DNA of 64,000 bases, taken from contig NZ_JBHRUG010000009.1 of NCBI RefSeq assembly GCF_042646605.1, positions 62,001 to 126,000 on the forward strand, written 5' to 3'. Within the stretch, counting starts at the first letter, position 1. Each line of letters starts with the position of its first letter. Below, piece after piece: positions 8,658 to 17,907 of the stretch. The notes under the pieces are model-generated. The model saw only the letters and a list, made by a program, of their open reading frames with translations. It was not told the DNA's origin and made no database searches. A program made the translations under genes and the position numbers. This DNA is from Litchfieldella rifensis (lineage in GTDB: Bacteria > Pseudomonadota > Gammaproteobacteria > Pseudomonadales > Halomonadaceae).

Positions 8658-9394
8658 CGGTGCTCCGAGATGACGTCGATGACACCCTGCTCACGCAGAC
8701 TGTCCAGAGCCGCCTGCATGGCGTCAACCAGACGGTCCTCGGTGTCCCGGTGCAGTGCGAAGTAGAGATACGATTCACTCAGGGTATATATCGACTCGAA
8801 GTCATCTTTCTTTAGCCCACTTTCCTCGATGAGCCAGAAGGCGACGTCTTCGCTGTAGGCCCATAAATCGACCCGGCCTCGGTTGAGCATTTTCATGGCG
8901 CTGACATTGGATATCGCACCAAGGATCCTTTCTTGATCGACACCCGATTCGAGCAGGCGTTGGGCGCCAATATCTTCGCGAATGACCGCCACTTGATAGT
9001 TCGACCGGTTGAGGTCTTCGATGGAAGCAATGTCGATATTTCGGTCCCGGCGTGCGAGCAATGTCACCCGGTCCCGGGCAATGGGGCCTACCCACTTGAA
9101 CAGTGTCTCGCGTGATGTCGTGCGTGTGGTGGAAAACAGCACCGTGTTGGGCTCGTTAAGGGCCGTATCGTATCCCCGGGCCCAAGGCAGGATGCGAATG
9201 TCATCATGGGTCAGGTCGGAGTCGGTTGCTTCGAAGATGGCAGTCAGTACATCAACGGAAATGCCTTGCACTTCCCCATTTCTCTTGAAGTTATAGGGAG
9301 GATATTCTTCCGTGATATAGGTTAGACCGTTCAAATCTGCGGATGCGGCCGTTGCGACCATCAGGCAGCATGCGAGCCATGAAGACTTTTTCAT
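8654..9394 (-). CDS. Periplasmic solute-binding protein, SBP_bac_3 family (first of two)
   Basis: A 246-residue paralogue of the protein encoded just downstream. A short signal peptide (MKKSSWLACCLMVATAASA) ends about residue 19. The mature part opens with YITEEYPPYNFKRNGEVQGISVDVL, the same pattern as its neighbour, and both share RILPWARGY/RLLPWARAY and FSTTRTTSRETLFKWVGP/FSTARTPERESLFQWVGP blocks. This points to an old tandem duplication with divergence of the binding pocket. It is the first gene of a three-gene operon ending in the GGDEF protein; its stop overlaps the next start (ATGA). The upstream 264 bases hold no gene and must contain the promoter. Confidence 0.88.
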   Translation of the reverse strand: MKKSSWLACCLMVATAASADLNGLTYITEEYPPYNFKRNGEVQGISVDVLTAIFEATDSDLTHDDIRILPWARGYDTALNEPNTVLFSTTRTTSRETLFKWVGPIARDRVTLLARRDRNIDIASIEDLNRSNYQVAVIREDIGAQRLLESGVDQERILGAISNVSAMKMLNRGRVDLWAYSEDVAFWLIEESGLKKDDFESIYTLSESYLYFALHRDTEDRLVDAMQAALDSLREQGVIDVISEHR

Positions 9395-9658
9395 TCCCTT
9401 TCCCGCCCAGGCTTATTAGTTATGGTTGATGTATGTAGAGAGCCACGCTCTCAGCTTGGCCTCCTTTTTGATGAGTACCGTTTCAACATAAATCAGGGCT
9501 TTCCTGCTGTCATCCCTGAAATTCAGTATCGAATGAGACGGTGGCGGGTGCGACATGCTTGTGACGAAAATCGACCCAATCCCGTGAGTTGCCGCAGGCC
9601 ATCACTGACATGATGAATCGTCTCTGGTAAGCCGAGCCCGGCCGGGAGCAGGGCCTGC

Positions 9659-10489
9659 TCAGTGCTGCTGTTGATGCTGCCGAGATACCAGTGCCACATG
9701 ATCGAGGAAGGAGCGGAATAACTGCGACTGGCTGGAGACATCCAGGCGCTGGTAGATGTGCTTGCGGTGGACCTTGACGGTGCCATCACTGATGCCGAGC
9801 TCGCGGGCCGCCGACTTGGTGGAGTGCCCGGCCAGCAGCAGACGCACGATTTCCTGCTCGCGAGCGGTCAGGCGCTCGCGACCGAAGCTTTCGAAGGCCG
9901 CTTCCACCGGTGCCCGGGATTCCAGATGTTCCTGAAACTGTCCCCCCTGCCATCTCCAGTATTCCGCGAGCAGCACTTCCACGATCGGTGAAATGTGGCG
10001 CAATGCTTGCAGCCCGCGCCGGGTCAGGGGCGCGGCTTCATGGCGAAACCCCAGCGATACCACCATCACGACGTCCGCTGCCACGCGGGCAAAGATTCCG
10101 ACTTCATCGCTCAGGCCCAGGGCACGGTAGTAATGGTGATAGTAGTCGCTGGCTTCGAAGCGGTCCGGGGCCAGTTCGCGCAAGCGATGGGTACCATGGT
10201 CGAGACCATCGCGTACGGCACTGAAGAACGGGTCGAGCAGATAGGCCTCGCTCAAGTAGCGCTCGATACCCTGCTTGCGGCGATGTGGTGGATAGTCGTC
10301 GTGAATCAGCAAGGGGCGATGGCGCCCCTTGTAGGTGTTGATCAGGATGGAGTCATAGGTCACTAGCTCGCGCAGGGTCTGCTCGAGGGCCTTGGGAAAG
10401 TCGATCGAGCCGGCGCCGCGGACCAGCCGGGCCAGGCGCTGGTGCCAGTCGCGGCTGGCAGGATTGGCGAGCAGGTCGGTGGTCAGCAT
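9659..10489 (-). CDS. LuxR-family transcriptional regulator (solo)
   Basis: A 276-residue regulator. The C-terminal GerE-type helix-turn-helix is clear: RLTAREQEIVRLLLAGHSTKSAARELGISDGTVKVHRKHIYQRL from about residue 205. The N-terminal 190 residues do not show a receiver aspartate pattern and are GAF/autoinducer-like only in length; I cannot name a ligand. No luxI-type synthase is nearby. The ATG at 10489 lies 10 bases after the stop of the PPC-repeat gene, so the two are probably co-transcribed. An inverted repeat with 6-base arms (9646-9660) overlaps its stop but lacks a T-run, so termination there is doubtful. Confidence 0.88.
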   Translation of the reverse strand: MLTTDLLANPASRDWHQRLARLVRGAGSIDFPKALEQTLRELVTYDSILINTYKGRHRPLLIHDDYPPHRRKQGIERYLSEAYLLDPFFSAVRDGLDHGTHRLRELAPDRFEASDYYHHYYRALGLSDEVGIFARVAADVVMVVSLGFRHEAAPLTRRGLQALRHISPIVEVLLAEYWRWQGGQFQEHLESRAPVEAAFESFGRERLTAREQEIVRLLLAGHSTKSAARELGISDGTVKVHRKHIYQRLDVSSQSQLFRSFLDHVALVSRQHQQQH

Positions 10490-10499
10490 GGGCTTCGGG

Positions 10500-11900
10500 T
10501 CATAGCATCGCTCCCGCCGGGCGGATGCCCAGGCGATAGGGGCCACCCTCCGAGGTGTCGAAGGAGCGGGCGATCACGTGGTAGTCGCCGGGCTCCAGAT
10601 AGGTCTGGATACGGGCATCATAGTCGCCACCACCATCGTCGTCTTCGACGAACAACCCATTGCCTTGCAGTACCAGATAGGCATCCACGGTACTGGACGT
10701 CATCTCGATGGTGTACTGGCCGGCTTGCTCCACGCGGAAGCGGTAATAATCGTGGCTGCCGCCGTTCAACTGCCCGGCGACCGTGGAACCGATTTCGATG
10801 ACGCCATTGTCGGTGTCGGCGAGGTCGGAAGCGGCCGCCTGCAAGGTGAACAGGCCGGTGTCCGAGCCGCCATACCCCTTGGCCTTGACGGTATAGGTGC
10901 CTGGTGAGAGCAGGCTGTGAATGCGTGCGTTATAGCCGTCACCGCCGTCGTCGTTATCGAGCGTGATGTTGTTGCCACTCACTTCGAGATAGGCATCGAG
11001 ATCGTCCGACAACATATCGATGTTGACCAATGTCGGTTCGGCGATGTCCAGGCGGTACTCGAGACTTTCACCGCTGTACCAGCCATGCAGTGGCTGGTCG
11101 AACAACAGGTCACCGCCATGCTGCAGCTCGATACCGCCAGGCAAGTCGCGAGTGGTCAGCGCCAGGGTGTAGAGCCCGCGGCCCTGGCTCTGGACGGTGC
11201 GTGCCTCGAGTTGGTAATGGCCCGCTTCGAGATAGCCGGAAAGCTGGGCATCGAGGTCGCCGCCGCTGTCGTCGTCTTCCAGGGTCATTCCCCCGGGGCC
11301 GGAGAGGGCAAGGTAGGCGTCGAGGTCGTCGGAGCGCATTTCGATGCGATAGAGCCCGGCCTGCTGGATCTCGATATCGTAGGCATTGGCGTCGTCCTGT
11401 AGCCAGCCATGGACGGGGTCGTCCAGTGTCAGAGGACCGGAATCCCGGGTTTCCAGGGGGCGGCCGGTGATGCGGAAGGGGCCGTAACTGTGCCGGTCGC
11501 GCCCACTGACGGCGAGGATATAGTTGCCGTCGTGAGCGATACGCTGGTGCAGGCGAGCCGACATGCCGTCATCCGGCGAGGCGGTCAGAAAGCTACCCTC
11601 GTCATCGTAGAGGGCCAGGGTACCGTTGAGGACGCCGCCAAGCTCCAGCTCGACCAGGGTATCCGCCTCCAGCGCCAGCGTAAGGCGTTCGAAGCGACTG
11701 CCATCGTTGGCGTTGAGGCCGCTCGCCGAGGTGATCTCGCCGCGATAGGTGTCTTCCAGCGTCAAAGGCTCGGATTCGACGGACGAGGTGTCGGTCGGGG
11801 CGGCATTGCCCAGTCGGTCGGCAGCGAACCAGCCGATCACCAGGCCGACCGACAGGGTGGCCAGCGGAAAGAGTACACGAGGGGTGGAGGTCGTGGGCAT
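10500..11900 (-). CDS. Secreted/anchored protein with four tandem PPC-like domains
   Basis: A 466-residue protein with an uncleaved-looking N-terminal membrane segment (about 8-25, ending in WFAADRLGN) followed by four beta-rich repeats of about 100-110 residues. Each repeat carries the pre-peptidase C-terminal (PPC) pattern: a G-x-L-Q/N lead, YxxxxxxAGxYxIxMxSxxxDAYLxLxG, an acidic EDDDSGG / DNDDGGD / EDDDGGG calcium-type loop, and a closing LxPGxYxVxARxY strand. No catalytic domain is attached, which is unusual because PPC modules normally accompany secreted proteases. It probably sits in the periplasm or on the cell surface binding protein or polysaccharide. Start has AAGGA nine bases upstream. 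Confidence 0.85.
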   Translation of the reverse strand: MPTTSTPRVLFPLATLSVGLVIGWFAADRLGNAAPTDTSSVESEPLTLEDTYRGEITSASGLNANDGSRFERLTLALEADTLVELELGGVLNGTLALYDDEGSFLTASPDDGMSARLHQRIAHDGNYILAVSGRDRHSYGPFRITGRPLETRDSGPLTLDDPVHGWLQDDANAYDIEIQQAGLYRIEMRSDDLDAYLALSGPGGMTLEDDDSGGDLDAQLSGYLEAGHYQLEARTVQSQGRGLYTLALTTRDLPGGIELQHGGDLLFDQPLHGWYSGESLEYRLDIAEPTLVNIDMLSDDLDAYLEVSGNNITLDNDDGGDGYNARIHSLLSPGTYTVKAKGYGGSDTGLFTLQAAASDLADTDNGVIEIGSTVAGQLNGGSHDYYRFRVEQAGQYTIEMTSSTVDAYLVLQGNGLFVEDDDGGGDYDARIQTYLEPGDYHVIARSFDTSEGGPYRLGIRPAGAML

Positions 11901-12199
11901 TGAGAGCGTCCTTGTTCACTTGCTCGGGGTGCGATGAGAGAGGGTAAGCTAAGTTCCTGATCAGGCTGAAAAACGCAAGCCATGATAGGAGCTTGTATCG
12001 TATTCGGCTCTTTCGTTCAACCAACGGAAGGGGAAAGCGTTTCGCCGTGGACCGGGTTGGGGCGAGATCGCCTGAACTATGCTGATGGTGCGACCGAAAT
12101 GTTTCGGTCTGTCTGCGCGGCTGACAATGGGGATCGCCATATTGTCGTAGACACGGATAGTGAGTGGAGACCCCCGTTGTCAGCCCAAGGGTGACAACC

Positions 12200-13504
12200 A
12201 TGAACGACGACAAGAATATCTTCGTGGTAGGGCTCAACGACTTCAATCGCCAGCGTCTGCAGCAACTGCGCGGAGCCGAGCGATATCATTTCCATGGCGT
12301 GATCGAACCCGAAGAGGTCTATGATACCGAAGTCTTTCCCATTGCCGACATGATCGACAGGGCGACGAAACAGCTGGAGGCGTTCGATGGGTCCATCGAT
12401 GCCATCGTTGGGTATATGGATTTTCCGGTATCGACCATGCTGCCGATCCTGTGCGAGCGCTTCGGGACTCGCACCACGTCGTTGGAAAGCCTGTTGAAAT
12501 GCGAACACAAGTACTGGAGCCGGCGGGTCCAGCGTGAGGTGATCCCCGACTTCATTCCCACCTTTACCGCCTTCGATCCCTTCGATGACGATGCCATGAT
12601 CCGCATCGGCGAGGCAGGGCTGTATATCCCCTTCTTCGCCAAGCCGATCAAGTCCTCGGGCTCGCGACTGGGCTTCCATATTGCCAGTCTCGAGACCTTC
12701 TATCTGGCCATCGAGCAGTTTCGCACTCAGATCGGTCTGATTGCCGATCCCTTCAATGCGGTGCTCGAGCATGCGCGTCTGCCGCCCGAGATTGCGGCTG
12801 TCGATGGCCATTTCTGCATGGCCGAGGAGATCATCGGTGGCTGGCAATGCACGGTGGAAGGTTATGTCTACCAGGGCGAGGTGGTGAGCTACGGCATCGT
12901 CGACTCGCTGCGCTATCCTCAAGTATTGAGCTTCTTCCACTATCGTTACCCATCGGGACTGCCCGACTATATTCAGGACAAGATGGTCGAGTTGACCCGT
13001 ACGGTGATGAGCCACATCGGCTACGACAATGCGGCCTTCAACATCGAGTATTATTGGGATGAGGTGCAGGATCGTATCTGGCTGCTGGAGATCAATACGC
13101 GAATTTCCCAGTCTCATTGCGACCTGTTCGAGAAGGTCGACGGCGTCAGCCATCAGCAGGTCACCATCGACCTGGCGCTTGGCAAGCGTCCCGACATGCC
13201 GTCGCGTCAAGGCAAGTTCTCGATGGCGGCCAAGTTCTTTTACCGGGTATTCTTCACCGATGCGGTGGTGACCCGGGTGCCCACGGCGGAGGAGCTCGAG
13301 GACCTGACGAGGGAGTTTCCCGGCACCATGATCGACTTGCAGGTCCATGAGGGACAGCGACTGTCGACATTGCCCGAGCAGGATAGCTACAGCTTCGCCC
13401 TGGCCCATGTGTGGATGGGCGCCCGGAATGAAGACGAGTTGCTGGCCAACTACGAGAGCCTGGCGTCACGGCTGCATTTCGAATTCGGCGACATCCTCGG
13501 TTGA
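12200..13504 (+). CDS. ATP-grasp ligase of unknown substrate
   Basis: A 434-residue ATP-grasp protein. The central ATP-binding lysine segment FFAKPIKSSGSRLGF (about 153-167) and the Mg2+-binding WLLEINTRISQSH (about 303-315) are intact. The N-terminal third is a Rossmann-like preATP-grasp domain beginning NIFVVGLNDFNRQRLQQLRG. Such enzymes join a carboxylate to an amine or thiol through an acylphosphate. The ATG at 12200 is chosen because AAGG lies nine bases upstream; a GTG 36 bases earlier is possible. The gene is followed after 48 bases by a CocE/NonD hydrolase, suggesting that the two act on the same amide or ester. Substrate unknown. Confidence 0.85.
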   Translation: MNDDKNIFVVGLNDFNRQRLQQLRGAERYHFHGVIEPEEVYDTEVFPIADMIDRATKQLEAFDGSIDAIVGYMDFPVSTMLPILCERFGTRTTSLESLLKCEHKYWSRRVQREVIPDFIPTFTAFDPFDDDAMIRIGEAGLYIPFFAKPIKSSGSRLGFHIASLETFYLAIEQFRTQIGLIADPFNAVLEHARLPPEIAAVDGHFCMAEEIIGGWQCTVEGYVYQGEVVSYGIVDSLRYPQVLSFFHYRYPSGLPDYIQDKMVELTRTVMSHIGYDNAAFNIEYYWDEVQDRIWLLEINTRISQSHCDLFEKVDGVSHQQVTIDLALGKRPDMPSRQGKFSMAAKFFYRVFFTDAVVTRVPTAEELEDLTREFPGTMIDLQVHEGQRLSTLPEQDSYSFALAHVWMGARNEDELLANYESLASRLHFEFGDILG

Positions 13505-13552
13505 AGCGTGAGTCGTGGTGAGGAGTCATGAGGGCAAAAGGAGACCCGGCAC

Positions 13553-15580
13553 ATGCGCATCATCGAAACCTTTCCTCGCCAAGTGATGGAAGAGGAAACC
13601 TGGATCCCCCTGCCCGACGGCACGCGACTGGCGGCACGAATCTGGCGGCCGCTGGATGCCGAGCGTCATCCGGTACCGGCGATCCTCGAATACCTGCCTT
13701 ATCGCAAGCGTGACCTGACCGCCGAGCGCGATGCCCAGACACATCCGTACTGGGCCGGTCATGGCTATGCCGGGATACGGGTCGATATTCGCGGCACTGG
13801 CGAGTCCGATGGCGTGTTGACCGACGAGTACCTGCAGGAGGAACTCGATGATGGTATGGCCGTTCTGGCGTGGCTGGCCGCGCAGCCCTGGTGCACCGGC
13901 GACGTCGGTATGGTGGGCATTTCCTGGGGCGGTTTCAACGGCTTGCAGATTGCCGCGCTGCGCCCGCCGCAGCTCAAGGCAGTGATCACGCTGTGCTCCA
14001 CCGATGATCGCTATGCCGACGATATCCATCACATGGGGGGCTGCCTGCTGGGCGATAACCTGTCCTGGGCCTCGACCATGTTCGACGGCAATGCCTGTCC
14101 GCCGGATCCCGCGCTGGTGGGCGAGCGTTGGCGCGAGATGTGGCACGAGCGACTCGATGGCAGTGGCATGTGGCTGGCCACCTGGCTGCGGCACCAGCGC
14201 CGCGACGCCTACTGGAAACACGGCTCGGTGTGCGAGGACTTCTCGCGTATCGAGTGCCCGGTGTATGCCATCAGTGGCTGGGCCGATGGCTACTGCAATG
14301 CCGTGTTCCGTCTGCTCGAGGGATTGACGGTGCCGCGCAAGGGGCTGGTGGGTCCCTGGGCGCACAAGTATCCCCACCTAGGGGTGCCAGGGCCGGCGAT
14401 CGGCTTTCTTCAGGAAGCGCTGCGCTGGTGGGATTACTGGCTCAAGGGCGAGGACACCGGCATCATGGATGAGCCCATGCTGCGGGTGTGGATGCAGGAG
14501 TCCATGCCGCCGTCGGCGCGCTACGAGACCCGTCCCGGTCGCTGGGTGGCCGAGCCAACCTGGCCGTCGCCGAGTATCGTGCCGACGTCGTTCCGCTTGA
14601 CCGTGGGGCATGACCTGGTGCCCGAAGAGGTGGGCGAAGACGACGCCGCGATGCTGGAGATCCGCTCTCCCTTGTCGGTGGGGCTCTACGCCGGCAAGTG
14701 GTGCTCCTACAATGCGCCTCCCGACCTGCCTCACGACCAGCGCGACGAGGATGGCGGGGCGTTGATCTTCCAGACCCCCAGGCTCGAAAGCCCATTGGAG
14801 ATCTGCGGTCAGCCGGTGGTCGAGCTGGAGCTCGCGGCCGACCAACCGGTGGCCATGGTCGCCCTGCGTCTCTCCGATATCGCCTCGGACGACAAGGCCA
14901 CTCGGATCTCCTATGGCTTGTTGAACCTGACCCATCGCGACAGCGACGAACATCCCGAAGCGTTGATGCCGGGCAAACGTTACCGAGTCCGTGTCCTGCT
15001 GAAGCATATCGCTCAACAGTTCCCGGCCGGCCATGCCATCCGCTTGGCAATATCGACCAGCTATTGGCCGCTGGCCTGGCCGGCACCCCGGCCGGTCAAG
15101 CTTACGGTCTGCCCCGGCAAGAGCCGGCTGATTCTGCCGGTGCGGGCGCCCCGCCCCGAGGAAGAGGCGGCCCTGCCGGTCTTCGTTGAGCCGGAAGGGG
15201 CCCGGCCGCTGGCCAAGACGCTGATCCAGCCGAGCCAGGAAACCTGGCGGGTGATTCGCGACCTGGCCAGCGATCAGACGACTCTGGAAGTGATCAATGA
15301 CGAAGGATGCTATCGTCTGGACGAGATCGACCTGGAGATCTGGGCCCGGGTCAGTGAACGCTATCGCTATGCTTACGGCAACTACGACAGCCTCAGCGGC
15401 TGGACCGAATGGGAGCGCAGCTTCCGCCGTGGCGACTGGCAGGTGCGTACCCTGACCCGCACGCTGATGACCTGCGACGCCGATCATTTCCGCCTGCGCG
15501 CCACCCTCGACGCCTACGAGGGCGAGACCCGGGTCTTCGCCAAGTCTTGGGATGAGACGATTCCCCGCGATCTGGTGTAA
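13553..15580 (+). CDS. CocE/NonD-family serine hydrolase
   Basis: A 675-residue X-Pro dipeptidyl-peptidase/cocaine-esterase-like alpha/beta hydrolase. The catalytic triad can be placed: nucleophile Ser124 in VGISWGGFNG, Asp245 in SGWADGY and His271 in GPWAHKYPH. The C-terminal half (from about 340) is the jelly-roll domain seen in CocE and X-Pro peptidases. It acts on acyl esters or peptides with an N-terminal prolyl or similar group. No signal peptide, so cytoplasmic. AAGGAG stands ten bases before the ATG. The tight coupling to the ATP-grasp gene is the only contextual clue to substrate. Confidence 0.92.
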   Translation: MRIIETFPRQVMEEETWIPLPDGTRLAARIWRPLDAERHPVPAILEYLPYRKRDLTAERDAQTHPYWAGHGYAGIRVDIRGTGESDGVLTDEYLQEELDDGMAVLAWLAAQPWCTGDVGMVGISWGGFNGLQIAALRPPQLKAVITLCSTDDRYADDIHHMGGCLLGDNLSWASTMFDGNACPPDPALVGERWREMWHERLDGSGMWLATWLRHQRRDAYWKHGSVCEDFSRIECPVYAISGWADGYCNAVFRLLEGLTVPRKGLVGPWAHKYPHLGVPGPAIGFLQEALRWWDYWLKGEDTGIMDEPMLRVWMQESMPPSARYETRPGRWVAEPTWPSPSIVPTSFRLTVGHDLVPEEVGEDDAAMLEIRSPLSVGLYAGKWCSYNAPPDLPHDQRDEDGGALIFQTPRLESPLEICGQPVVELELAADQPVAMVALRLSDIASDDKATRISYGLLNLTHRDSDEHPEALMPGKRYRVRVLLKHIAQQFPAGHAIRLAISTSYWPLAWPAPRPVKLTVCPGKSRLILPVRAPRPEEEAALPVFVEPEGARPLAKTLIQPSQETWRVIRDLASDQTTLEVINDEGCYRLDEIDLEIWARVSERYRYAYGNYDSLSGWTEWERSFRRGDWQVRTLTRTLMTCDADHFRLRATLDAYEGETRVFAKSWDETIPRDLV

Positions 15581-15715
15581 ATTCGGCAAGACTTGCCATC
15601 GCTGGTCGCCGACGGCTCTTCGGAGAACCTGCCGTTGAGCCAGTGGTCTTTATGGCGCGATTCATGTTCTTCTACACTCAGGCTTTCTTTTCGGGAACGG
15701 CGGACGTCGCGGCCT

Positions 15716-16657
15716 ATGCTTGGATTTCTTCAGGGGTTTGCCTACGGGCTGTTTCTCACCTGTCTGCCGTGGTTTCTCGTCGGCATGGTCAACCCGGCGC
15801 TGGTGATACCCACAGAGGCGCCAAACCGCCTGCAGGTCGTGCTGCGTTACTGGCTGCTGGTGCCCTTCGTTGCCTTCCTGTTGTGGCTGACGTCACTGTG
15901 GGGCGGTTTCGGACCCAGCCTGTGGGGCTGGTTGGGAGGGCTTTGCGCCATCGCCGTGGAGCTCCCGCTGGAGCGGCGTTGGCGGCGTTGGCGCGCCGAA
16001 CGACGCCAGCGTCGGCTGGAGGCTCAACGTGCCGCCGAGGACGCACGCCGCCGGGCGGAACGCGAACGCGAGGCCCGCGAAGCGGGGGTGGCCGAGCTCG
16101 ACCCCGCCAGACCACCGGTGGATGCCGACGAGGTGGTGCTGGCACTGTGCCAGGCCAAGCAGGGCTTGTTGGAGGCCCAGCGCCCCGATCTCGCCACCCA
16201 GGTCGACCGGCTCTATAGTCGCTATGCCCATGTGCTGGAGGTCTTGAAGGCCAGATTCGACAGCAGCGAATTGGCCTTCGAACGCTCGCGCACCCTGATC
16301 ACCGAGGTCTGTCTGGGGGCGGTGGACAACTTTACCGCCATGGCCTCGCAGGCGCGCGGCGTGGCCGGGGTGGACAGCGCCTTCGTACGCCGCCGTCTGG
16401 AGCGCGAGGGACAGCGGCTGACGGTGGCCGAACGCGTCGCCCTCAAGCGCCGTCTGGAGCTGGTCGAGGACACCGAGCGTCACCTGCGCGATCTCTCTGC
16501 GCGCAACGAATCGGCGCTCACCGCCCTTGACGATACCGCCGTGGCCATGGCGAGAATCGAGACCGGACGGCCCCAGGCCACGGTGGCCGCCGACCAGGCA
16601 CTGGCCGACCTGCGCCGCTTCATCGATCGGGCCGAGCGCTATGGACGCAGCTCTTGA
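15716..16657 (+). CDS. Membrane-anchored coiled-coil protein upstream of TelA
   Basis: A 313-residue protein with two N-terminal membrane helices (about 5-25 and 42-62) followed by a long Arg/Glu/Ala-rich helical stretch (about 85-130) and a helical cytoplasmic C-terminal domain. I do not recognise a catalytic motif. In context it is the partner of the TelA-family gene 50 bases downstream; XpaC-like or other helical proteins commonly accompany TelA. Start: the ATG at 15716 (MLGFLQGF) begins the membrane segment directly; an earlier in-frame ATG at 15593 would add 41 poorly conserved-looking, Ser/Arg-rich residues. The ribosome site is weak for either. Confidence 0.75.
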   Translation: MLGFLQGFAYGLFLTCLPWFLVGMVNPALVIPTEAPNRLQVVLRYWLLVPFVAFLLWLTSLWGGFGPSLWGWLGGLCAIAVELPLERRWRRWRAERRQRRLEAQRAAEDARRRAEREREAREAGVAELDPARPPVDADEVVLALCQAKQGLLEAQRPDLATQVDRLYSRYAHVLEVLKARFDSSELAFERSRTLITEVCLGAVDNFTAMASQARGVAGVDSAFVRRRLEREGQRLTVAERVALKRRLELVEDTERHLRDLSARNESALTALDDTAVAMARIETGRPQATVAADQALADLRRFIDRAERYGRSS

Positions 16658-16707
16658 GCGCTTGTGCCACCCTATAGCCAACACCACCCGCAAGAGAGGC
16701 CGAGCCG

Positions 16708-17907
16708 ATGAGTGACAAGCGTGACAATGACAGTGGCGGCCGTCTGTCCTTGCCGCCGGTGGAGGAGATCGCCGATCGCCTGGCCGAGGAGATTCCGGCC
16801 GAGCGCGAAGCGGCCGATACGGAGCTAGAGCACGACCCGGAACTGGTGGCCATGGCCGATGCCTTCGTCGAGGAGGTGCTGGCGCGAGACGAGGCCGAGA
16901 CCACAGCCGAGCGCCAGCGTCGGGCGGTGGACGAGATGGGCATCGAGATCCAGCGTCAGGCGGCCCATCACAGCGCCATGCTGCAGACGCCGCTGCGCAA
17001 GCTGGCGCATCAGGGTGACGAAGGTGGCCCGGTGGCCCAGGCGCTGGTCAATCTGCGCGGACGCATGCAGGAACTCGATCCCAACCAGCATCGCCTGTCG
17101 CAGGGGGGGCTCGACCGGATTCTGGCCGTCATTCCCGGTGTCAGCAATCGCCTGCAGCGCTATTTCCGCAAGTTCGAGAATGCCCAGGATGCCCTGGACG
17201 CCATCATCGCCGATCTGGAAAGCGGGCGCGACATGCTGCGCCGCGACAACCTGACTCTGGCCGACGACCAGGAGGCGCTGCGCGAGATTCTCGGCCAATT
17301 GCGTCGTCAGATCGATTTGGGCCGGCTGATCGACCGCCGCCTGGGCAAGGCCGTCGCCGAGCGCGCTGCCGACGATCCCCACCGCGCCTTCGTCGAGGAG
17401 GAACTGCTCTTTCCCCTGCGCCAGCGCATCGTCGATCTGCAACAGCAACTGGCGGTCAGCCAGCAGGGCGTGTTGGCGCTGGAAGTGATCATCCGCAACA
17501 ATCGTGAACTGATTCGTGGCGTCGACCGGGCCATCCATGTCACCGTTTCGGCGCTGACGGTTGCCGTCACCGTGGCGATGGCACTGGCCAATCAGCGCCT
17601 GGTGCTGGATCGTGTCGAGTCGCTCAATGCCACCACGTCGGAGATGATCTCCGGTACGGCCAAGGCGTTGCGTCATCAGGGCGTGGATATCCAGACCCGG
17701 GCATCGTCGGCGATGCTCGACATGCAGGCCCTGGAAGAAGCCTTCGGGGAAGTGATGGGTGCCATCGACGATCTGGCGCGCTATCGCCAGGAAGCCCTGC
17801 CCAAGCTCGATGAACAGATCGATCGCCTGGCGGCGCTGTCGCGTCAGGGCAGTGAAGCCATCGAGCGACTCGAACATGGCAACCAGCTACAGGACAAGAC
17901 GCCATGA
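16708..17907 (+). CDS. TelA-family toxic anion resistance protein
   Basis: A 399-residue, almost wholly alpha-helical cytoplasmic protein of the TelA/KlaA family, named for tellurite resistance on plasmids but more broadly tied to envelope stress. Family features visible are GVSNRLQRYFRKFENAQDALDAIIADLESGRDMLRRDN (about 150-187) and VSQQGVLALEVIIRNNRELIRGVDRA (about 250-275). Normal length. Start has GAGAGG eight bases upstream. The stop overlaps the VOC gene by 4 bases (ATGA), and the membrane coiled-coil gene lies just upstream. No terC/terD-type genes are present, so tellurite resistance as such is not implied. Confidence 0.9.
   Translation: MSDKRDNDSGGRLSLPPVEEIADRLAEEIPAEREAADTELEHDPELVAMADAFVEEVLARDEAETTAERQRRAVDEMGIEIQRQAAHHSAMLQTPLRKLAHQGDEGGPVAQALVNLRGRMQELDPNQHRLSQGGLDRILAVIPGVSNRLQRYFRKFENAQDALDAIIADLESGRDMLRRDNLTLADDQEALREILGQLRRQIDLGRLIDRRLGKAVAERAADDPHRAFVEEELLFPLRQRIVDLQQQLAVSQQGVLALEVIIRNNRELIRGVDRAIHVTVSALTVAVTVAMALANQRLVLDRVESLNATTSEMISGTAKALRHQGVDIQTRASSAMLDMQALEEAFGEVMGAIDDLARYRQEALPKLDEQIDRLAALSRQGSEAIERLEHGNQLQDKTP

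Noticed and set aside
9422..9613. 63-codon frame upstream of the binding-protein operon
   Set aside because: Lies in the promoter gap, no ribosome site, mixed composition and no family resemblance.
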